From Symsagittifera roscoffensis (taxonomy: Eukaryota; Xenacoelomorpha; Acoela; Convolutidae), in assembly GCF_963678635.1 (NCBI RefSeq), contig NC_087069.1, forward strand, positions 52,028,938-52,092,937: a stretch of DNA of 64,000 nucleotides. The letters are read 5' to 3'. Position 1 is the first letter of the stretch. Each line of letters begins with the position of its first letter. The notes under the pieces were generated by a model. That model was not told where the DNA came from. It did no database searches and saw only the letters and a program-made list of their open reading frames with translations. Of this stretch, positions 56,701 through 64,000 are shown one piece after another. Position numbers and translations under genes: made by a program.

Positions 56701-57608
56701 TAATTTAACCTCTGTTTTTTTTATTGCGGCAATTTTTTTTGGATCTAGCTTGGTTTGAAAATTCTAAAAATAGAAACCTAATGTTTTGACCTAATTTTTT
56801 GTAGTCCTGTGCATCCAGCCGGTGGAATATCTGTGAAATGTTGAAGTTGCAATTTGCATTGAAAGCTATCATTTTTGTTGATTTACTTTTGCCAGAATTT
56901 AATCGAAACATTTTAAGTAGTTTTTTTGTCAGTTATTTGTTTGTCAGTTCATAAATCAAAAACTAAAAACTTTCAATCAAATTATTTGTTTCTCTTTGAA
57001 ATAGCTATATCTTTTTGGAATCACGAAAGTTAGTTCTTTCTAAGAGGTCTAGTTTTTTTAACGGAGACTATGTAAAACTTACCTATATTATGTTATTACG
57101 TGACTAATTACTAATGTCAAGATCATCGCTGTAGTTAGCGTAACAATCACGCACCGCGTTTGGCGACGGTGCTTTGTATGAGTTCAAGTAGATTCTCTTA
57201 CGTCTTTTTATTACGCTATGTGACCAAGAAGTTACTTCACATATATTTTTATGTCACGAAAACTCGTTCTTTCTAAGATGTCTAGATTGTTTGGGTGGTT
57301 TTGCTTCAACTTAAAATACGTTGTCTTATGTCTCCCAAACTTTTCATGCAAGTTGAACTTGACATTTTTGATGCTTGCACGCGTATAAAGTATTCAAACA
57401 CACATTTTTTTGAAAGTAACACCCACTTTTTAATGACCGAAAACAAAGCCAAAAAAACTTGTAGATGAAAGGCCGTGCAACCCGACTGAATTGCTTTTTG
57501 ATGTTGATTGCAATAGGTTCTCAATGGACATAGCCCCGCAATTAGCTTTTAATGTAATTTCATTTTTACTATTTTTTATGTTAACTATAGTTTTCTGAAC
57601 TGTGTCAG
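56701..57608. other. Intergenic; a short direct repeat only
   Basis: TCACGAAA..TCGTTCTTTCTAAGA.GTCTAG-like text occurs near 57,022 and 57,255. No exon was found that would feed the proline-rich exon downstream. Confidence 0.4.
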
Positions 57609-57888
57609 CCCACCAGCGCCGCCTGCCCGACCTCCAGCGCCGCCGCCCCCGCCGCCGCCCCCTCCTCCAGCACGACCAGCTCCCCCACCGCGACCAGCTC
57701 CTCCGCCACGACCAGCTCCTCCGCCACGACCAGCGCCCCCTCAAAACCCAAACCAAAACGAATACTACAATCCAGTCTTTTATGAGCAAGAAAAGGATGT
57801 TCTAAACTTTGTAGCTCCCTCGAAAGTTTCTATAACATGTTTTCTGATAACACTATCATTATCGGGAGTTTTCAGCTTTGATTTGTAA
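57609..57888 (+). CDS. Candidate proline-rich terminal exon
   Basis: After CTGAACTGTGTCAG the frame begins one base into a codon and reads ~40 residues of Pro/Ala/Arg (PPPPPPPPPPARPAPPPRPA), then QNPNQNEYYNPVFYEQEKD and ~35 more residues to TAA at 57,886. The GC island and the shift from a Pro/Arg repeat to ordinary composition look like coding. The minus-strand reading of the same island is a Trp/Arg repeat and less plausible. No start or upstream exon was found. It might also be a non-coding GC-rich repeat. Confidence 0.35.
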
Positions 57889-59254
57889 TTACTACAAAAA
57901 TTTGATTGAAATTGACAATTTCAAAATGAACGGGGCTACGTGATTATATTTTCTCACCACGAAAAATTTGAATGCAAAAATTTTCTTGATAAAAAAAGTA
58001 AAATTGAAATGTTCAAAAAATTATCCCAATTTCCAAAAGCTAAGCCGCAAAAAATATATCAAAACCTAGCGGTTGATCATATCGTTTAAAATTTTCACAA
58101 ACTCTGTGCTTTGGGATGATCTTCTACTGAAAGATTTCGAACCGATTAATTTTTACTGTGAATTTTCCCTCGTAATTTTCCAAAAAGACACTGAATCTAT
58201 GAAATCATCATGTTAATAACAAACTATCCCATCGCTAAATTGATAAACCAATCACCAAATTTATGCTTATAATTGAAAACCTTGAATTTACATTATTTGT
58301 TTCTTCTCTTTTGAGCTACCCGGGTCGAGATGTTCGATTTATGCTTCTAATTTGTCGACCAAAAATCAGTACTTTTCGACCGTCTCATTCAAATTTCGGT
58401 ACATTTCAACTTTCTCGACCAAAAAAGGGTCTGTTTCGACTCTCTCCACATTCTCGGTCGAAAAATTTTTCTCGCTTTATTGTCGGCTGTGTTTGCTCCA
58501 GAAAACTGTTCAAAAGGTTTTTTCGTCTCTCAGTGAGAGCACGTTAGGTTTGAGTTTTATTTCATATTTTGAAACTGAAAGAAGTAGCAATCATGATCGG
58601 TTATTTTTAACTTATAACAGAAAAAAATGTTCGGTAATGCGTTTTGAGAGAATATGGTTAGGAATGACCAGGCAATCTGTTTAGTGACAAATTTCTAGTC
58701 GTCTGGTTTTTTCCACACCAAAATAAAAAGAAAGCTCATTTTTAGTTCCAGAGACAAACGAAGGTTCTTCTAACGCTGGAAACGATTAATTTTGTCGAAT
58801 AAAAATTGCTTATTTTTAGTGGTAGTTTATTAGACTTGAGAAATTCAGTTGAGCAAACTTCAGCAACACAGTAAACGCAGGAATCACGAGTTGATGATCG
58901 AGTCTTGTTATTACTATTGATAGCATTTTTACCCTATCTGACAACAATCGTCCTCCAAATAGGTCTAACTTACGGTAGCTAGTTTCCGTTGACTGCGTTG
59001 TAGTGCACTGTTCGTAGTCCCAAATAAATTATTGCATTACAAGGTCAAACTGTGCACTGGATAGATGCACAATTTGGTGTCTCTAGTTCACTGAATCAAA
59101 TGTTGAAATTTTATAAACATGGTCTAAAAAATAAGTAGATTTAACAAACTAAATTTCCTGGTTTTTCGCACACAAATTTTTGTAACCTAATTTTTTGCGA
59201 ACATTAGTTTTGTTGCAGATTTCTCAGCGAGCGAAGATAAGTAGTTTTTCTGGA
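57889..59254. other. Intergenic, AT-rich, with loose TCGACC repeats
   Basis: Between 58,325 and 58,465 TTCGACC/TCGACCAAAAA-like boxes recur about six times at 20-45 bp spacing. No gene was recognised in the remainder. Confidence 0.4.
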
Positions 59255-59655
59255 TTCTGCAGATGTAAACGGGTTCCGCAAACGAATGTGAATTCCGCAT
59301 ACAATTTGTAGATTTCACTAACAGTTTGTGGAATCCACTTACACTTCAGAGTTTCGCTCATATTTGCTGATTCCGATTATTATTTGCAATTTCGGCTTTC
59401 AATTTGCGGATTTAACTAACAATTGTGGAATCTACGACAACCCAAAATTACTGTTTACACATATTGTTAATTGTAAGGATTCCAATTTGTGTTGCGGAAT
59501 CCGAAAAGTTTTCAAAGCAATTTTGAGCAATACAGTGTTTTGGCTAATTTTTTTTTCGTGAAACCCAAAACAATAAGTACATTCGAAAATTTGCACTGTT
59601 GCTGATTCCGCTACGAGTCTGTATTAAGCCTGTTGTGGAATCCACTAAAAATTCC
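59255..59655. repeat. Degenerate 20-bp minisatellite (AATTTGTGGATTCCACTAAC)
   Basis: At 59,283-59,440 about eight units of 18-20 bp follow each other, such as AATTTGTAGATTTCACTAAC, AGTTTGTGGAATCCACTTAC and AATTTGCGGATTTAACTAAC. Isolated units occur again at 59,600 and 59,632 and once at 6,878 (TTTGTGGATTCCGCGAC). Confidence 0.65.
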
Positions 59656-61656
59656 AAAAAAAAAAGTTTGGCCATGTACTGAAAGCTAGAAGAAAAGACT
59701 GACCGTAAACGGCAACCGTAACTTAATACTACTGTCAGTACGACTGCATACCAATTCACAATTTATAATAACATTTCAACCACGGTCGGTATTTGTTCTA
59801 ATGCATTTAATCTGCTGCATTTTGTAACTACTTTGAATATTCATTTTTTAAAATCCTGCAGTTGAAATAATTTTTTTCTATGCAAAATCAGGTATAAAAA
59901 AATGCAGATTAAAATAACTGATAACACAGAAAGTGTGAGGAATATCTTCTCACTTATTTTACTTCAAAATCAGACATTTTCAGGGTTTTTGTATCTCGCT
60001 TTAGAGCCAAAATCAGAGATAAGCTATGGCAAAACCGAATCATCAGAGAAACATATAGGAAATTTTTCCCAAAGTTCGAAATCAACCTAGAAATAAGAAC
60101 ATGTATAAAACGTCTCAGCCCATCAGTTTGCCACTTAAGCTACTGTACGACTGATTTTCAAAAAATAACAGTTAAAATTATCCATGAAAACTTAGTTGCT
60201 TTTGAAATAATTTTTTTTTCAGTTTGTGTACCCACGCTGAAAACTCTTTGATATTTTCAGGCATAAAATTTGGTAAGAAATTGAGACATCTTACTTGTGT
60301 GATTATAATAGACTGACTCATAAAGTTTGTGCAAAATTTTATGATAATAAAAAAACAAAAACAGCTAATACTTCGTAGCAATTTTTTGGCGACAAATGAC
60401 ACGGAAGTACCACAACAAAACACTCGTGAACGGTTTATATTTTGTTCCTATCAAAGACAAAAATAGGACATGATTTGTACGTTTTTGAACAAGAAAATAA
60501 TTGTAGAATATTTATTCTTTTAGATAGTCAACATTTTCATGCTACCTTTTTTGAATGTCCACTCACAATTTTTTCACATACGTCAAAAGTTTGAACTTTA
60601 ACTCGAACCTGAACTTGAACATGAACTCGTAAATTTGAAAAATTGTTGATAATTAATTTCCCCAGATATTTGAATTACTTCATATTAGACTACTTTCGTA
60701 CAAATTTCCATTAAAAATTCACATTTCATATTAGTCTCAAAATCAACAAAATTTTAAATTTGTTATCAGCGCATCATAAGAAGATGGTATTCAGTTTTAT
60801 TTCAAAATCATTCTTGACAACATTGCCTTAGTTTGAGTCAAATATAGCAATTTCGGCAACAAGAAGAAAATTTTTTTTTAACGTCCTGATGGAATTTATA
60901 ATGCCAATTGAGTGCAGCATTGGGCCTAAAACAGACGCACGAGGTACTTTACGATAAATGAAAAGTTCGATTGGCTTTTTCCTTGTTTTATCAAAACTGT
61001 TTCAATTAGACTAACTCAAGTTTAGAAACGCGTTTAATTTCACCGAAAAAAAACAGTTTTTTTTTTATGTTAATTAAAGTTTGTGATAAAAGTAGGTGTT
61101 TAAGGTTTTTAACCCCCCCCCCCCGTAAAAAAACCGGAGGCTTTTTTTTATCTTCAACTGATTTGGAAGTTTTCTGATTCAAATTTTTATGGTTAGAATT
61201 GGTTTTCGGAATGGTTTGAATTGGTTTTCGTTCAAAAGTCTAGGATTGTTTGTCAACTTTTTGAAGAGACTGTTCGAAGATGATACAAAATCTATTGAGC
61301 AAATTTTTTTTTGAGTGTGAATAGGAGTTTTATAACTTTGCAGAGATCTGGAAAGACGCCAACAGGTAAGCAGCTATTGAGAAAAGTAATTGAAAGTTAG
61401 ATGAAGCAAGCTTCCAAGCTTAGCTTTTTACTCATAATTACTTAATTTCCGTTCATGAACACATCATAACTATCATTTGAGCTCTTAAAACTTTTAATCC
61501 CTTTCCAAGGACACAGTTTTTATATTGAAAACAGCTGCCGAAAATTAAATGATTCGAGGATCAAAGTTGACTCTAGGTGTTATCCATACGGATATCATAG
61601 CAAAACATCCCTTTATAAACAATGTACAATTAGGTGCTAAAACTACCAGTTGGTAA
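59656..61656. other. Intergenic, AT-rich, nothing identified
   Basis: About 2 kb without recognisable exon, RNA gene or repeat apart from a C run at 61,113-61,122. TCGAACCTGAACTTGAACATG near 60,602 is a short GAACTT-type repeat. Confidence 0.4.
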
Positions 61657-61926
61657 TGTTTACATATTATAAACCTAACTGATTACATAATACATATAGA
61701 AGTCTGAGGATTAAATGAGTATCTATCTATACCTAACAACATATGTACTAGTTATTATGAAACGCTGTATCTCAAATGATTCGATGTCAGCGTCAACCAG
61801 ACTTAAACATAGACAGATGAATTTAAGTTGTGATCTTAATGTTTCTAATTCTTATTTCTCAGTCAGCGCTCAGCATAGACTTTGATCAACTAACTTATAC
61901 CTCACCTAACGGCTGAGGTTATAACA
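61657..61926 (+). mobile_element. Candidate 5' LTR end of a Ty3/gypsy-type element
   Basis: The segment starts TGTTTACATATTATAAACC and ends GAGGTTATAACA, a TG..CA pair with partly inverted ends (TGTTtA/TATAACA). TGGCGCAGCC follows at once, as for a primer-binding site beginning TGG. The right boundary is plausible. The left one is a guess, because the 3' LTR needed for comparison lies outside the window. Confidence 0.35.
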
Positions 61927-62918
61927 TGGCGCAGCCAGCACTCACAAAGAATCCATTGGGGATTACATCATTTTGGCAGAAAGCGTCCGCGGAACAACCG
62001 GTAGAGTGGGACAAATGGAACCAGCAGCTGTTTCTTGGCATCATCGCCAAAGATGGTATGAATTTAAACAAACTTCTACGTAACCCCCCAGCTATTCGGA
62101 AACCCCAAGAACCAGGCTATGAGCTCAATATAGAAGGGGAAACAGACAAACAAATACGCGATCGAAACCTACGCAACCAAGAAAAACGTGTAGCATGGGA
62201 GAACCAATGTCAACATCTGGATAATCTTGGTCCCACCGTCGACGGCATACCGTGGGAGGAAGCCGATATCAAATGCAGAAGTTACATATACTTGTGTTTG
62301 GGGACGGAGGGCCAAAGACGACTAACACAGTATTATCCAAACCTCAAAATTCAAGATACCTCCACCAGAGAGTTTTGGACACTCCTAACACGACTGTTTG
62401 TTAAAGAACGCAACGTAACATTCGATCGGTACGAAGCGTTTACACGCAAACAGGGGAAAACGGAATCCCTGGAAGAATTCCACTGCGGACTTACGGAACT
62501 TGTTGTAAAAGGAAATTTTAAATTCACGGCATGCAACGATGGAGGCCTCGAGTCCAAAATAGTCAGAGATCTATTTATGGCAAACATGTCAAACGACGAA
62601 GTTCAAAAAGACCTTCTCGCCGAAACAAAAACGCCCGCACAAGCATTGGACTACCCAATAAAACGCAAAAAAGGCCTCGAGAACCAGGTCTATATTAGAA
62701 AACAGGGAACTTCAAATAGTCATACCGGATTGTCAAATATAAAATCAGAACCGGTAAACTTCGTCCAAAAGCGGGGTGGATTTAGATCTCAACAGCGAGG
62801 TGGACGCGGTAGAGGAGGACAAGCGTCAAGAAACTATCCAGAAAAAGCCGGACAAAAGAAAGATTGTTTCAAATGCGGCAATGCATATTCAGCAAATCAT
62901 TTAGCACAATGTCCGTAA
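61926..62918 (+). CDS. gag-like protein of the LTR retrotransposon
   Basis: An intact 330-residue frame from ATG at 61,926 to TAA at 62,916-62,918. The N-terminal two thirds (ITSFWQKASAEQPVEWDKWN, REFWTLLTRLFVKERN) look like a gypsy-type capsid region. Residues ~285-305 are RGG rich (RGGFRSQQRGGRGRGG). The end has a Cys/His knuckle CFKCGNAYSANHLAQC, with spacing C-x2-C-x7-H-x3-C, longer than the classical CCHC. The plus-one frame right after the stop continues with CTKRGHFARLC, so gag and pol are probably joined by frameshifting or by a mutation. Confidence 0.8.
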   Translation: MAQPALTKNPLGITSFWQKASAEQPVEWDKWNQQLFLGIIAKDGMNLNKLLRNPPAIRKPQEPGYELNIEGETDKQIRDRNLRNQEKRVAWENQCQHLDNLGPTVDGIPWEEADIKCRSYIYLCLGTEGQRRLTQYYPNLKIQDTSTREFWTLLTRLFVKERNVTFDRYEAFTRKQGKTESLEEFHCGLTELVVKGNFKFTACNDGGLESKIVRDLFMANMSNDEVQKDLLAETKTPAQALDYPIKRKKGLENQVYIRKQGTSNSHTGLSNIKSEPVNFVQKRGGFRSQQRGGRGRGGQASRNYPEKAGQKKDCFKCGNAYSANHLAQCP

Positions 62919-64000
62919 CAAGTGCACCAAGAGGGGTCACTTCGCAAGACTTTGCAAATCTAGCGATGTAAACGCAATCCAAGAGGATAATCAACAACAA
63001 CAAGACCTTCAAGACACCGATATGACAGCCTACTTCAATTATCTACAAGCGGGTGACGTTATCCCGGGGTGGGAATTAATCCATCCGAATGATACATCCA
63101 CAAACTGGATAAATTTTGAACCAAGACGGGCAGAAGAACTACTTGACACAGATCTCAAAGGACATCTTATACGGGTGCGCTCGGAGAAAAACAACATCGT
63201 TTTTATTGCCGACACAGGATCACCAACATCGTTCGTAAACGAAAAAACAGCCAACCTCCTGGCTACAACAGTCAAATCAGCAGTAAGAACAAGAATGAGA
63301 GATGACGACGAAGCTAACAAAATGGTCTGCTACAATGGTTACAAAATCCCATCCCTTGGCAGAATAACCGCCCCAATCGAATCAGGAGGCTGGACAATCC
63401 ACACAGCGTCTTTCATTGTGGTGGACGACAGGCGAGCGAACATCTTGGGGCGAAATCTTCTCCCGCAAATTGGCATCCAGCTACACCAAGAAAGAAAACC
63501 AGCTGGTAAGTCAGTACTACAGGTTAGCAGTGTCGAAAATTCAGACACACAAATTGCAACGTGGGTCAGAACCACGTACCCGGGACTGTGTACACGAATC
63601 GGACGTTCAAAAAACCATATGGTCCATACACAATTTTTATCTGAATTCAAGGCCTTACAACAACGGGGGCGCCAAATTCCCATTCATATACAAGAGAAGG
63701 AGGAACATGAAATTAGATCATTAATCGACCAAGGCCAAATCACTCGACTTGAAAAATGCAATGACAACCAATTCATAAGCCCTATTGTGATCACTGTTAA
63801 GAAAGATGGATCCATTAAATTAGCCATGGACTCAAAACAAATAAATAAGTCGATCCATAAAAATAAGTACCAGATGCTAAATATTGACGTTCTGTTAGAC
63901 AATATAGCACAATCGGCACAGGAGGGTAAAAATAGGCCAGGTACGACTTATTTCTCAACAATAGATCTACGCTACGCGTACAGTCAACTGCCGTTAGACG
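62917..64000 (+). CDS. pol (protease and start of reverse transcriptase), runs off the window
   Basis: In the plus-one frame relative to gag, the reading is open from 62,917 to the last base. It begins with a zinc-knuckle half (CTKRGHFARLC), then the aspartic protease (IADTGSPTS at 63,205-63,231, later NILGRNLLPQIGI), then the RT N-terminus (FISPIVITVKKDGSIK, YQMLNIDVLL, YFSTIDLRYAYSQLPL, with motif A Asp). There is no stop or frameshift over 361 codons, so the element may be young. RNase H and integrase would follow downstream. Confidence 0.88.

Noticed and set aside
57430-57789. Trp/Arg/Ser-rich frame on the minus strand
   Set aside because: It is the reverse reading of the GC island; the plus frame gives a more ordinary proline-rich protein and an acceptor site.
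62351-63902. Minus-strand and alternative-frame ORFs within gag/pol
   Set aside because: Shadows of the plus-strand retrotransposon frames, which carry the protease and RT motifs.
1-64000. CRISPR arrays, bacterial operons, Shine-Dalgarno sites, rRNA genes
   Set aside because: None is present; the tandem repeats lack CRISPR repeat/spacer structure and the DNA is eukaryotic.

Overview
This is a window of animal (invertebrate metazoan) nuclear DNA. The evidence is AT-rich introns with canonical GT-AG sites, a multi-exon gene with two RRMs that matches the animal SECp43/TRNAU1AP family, a B-box/RING (TRIM-like) gene, and several classes of eukaryotic transposon. I cannot place the phylum. The retroelement types are ones I associate with cnidarians, molluscs and other invertebrates, which is weak evidence. 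Real coding sequence is a small fraction of the window; most of the rest is repeats.

Layout. 1-6,790: a pyrimidine-rich satellite built on a 5-bp period (CCTTG/CGCTG/CCCTG-like units) with longer duplications inside it, including one of 791 bp. 7,084-9,117 (+): an apparently intact RING-like/B-box/coiled-coil gene whose first exon I could not find. 12,883-41,390 (-): a seven-exon SECp43 (tRNA-Sec associated protein 1) homologue of about 452 residues. All exon junctions match in phase. Its introns of 0.4-13 kb hold about 16 copies of one ~480-bp interspersed repeat, two hAT-like MITEs, a 730-bp hairpin repeat, a minisatellite, and decayed tandem copies of the B-box gene on the opposite strand in intron 3. 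42,180-45,950 (-): a decayed non-LTR retrotransposon with an SGNH hydrolase ORF, a PHD finger, a reverse transcriptase and a possible C-terminal nuclease. 46,427-46,976 (-): a Penelope-like GIY-YIG endonuclease remnant next to a 200-N assembly gap.

47,873-48,346 (-) and 49,309-50,074 (+): a divergent pair, one unknown acidic protein and one small double zinc-finger protein, separated by a stretch rich in CCAAT boxes. 51,029-51,960, 52,640-52,810, 53,163-53,476 and 59,255-59,655: tandem repeats. 53,884-54,683 (+): two phase-matched exons of a small cysteine-rich protein of no family I know. 57,609-57,888 (+): a candidate proline-rich last exon. 61,657-64,000 (+): the 5' part of a Ty3/gypsy-type LTR retrotransposon (gag, protease and start of RT), open to the window edge.

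How the parts relate. The only gene with a confidently assigned cellular job is the SECp43 homologue (selenocysteine-tRNA handling). The B-box gene has been duplicated at the DNA level, introns and flanks included, into the large third intron of that gene, where the copies are degenerating. I found no rRNA gene, CRISPR array or convincing functional tRNA.
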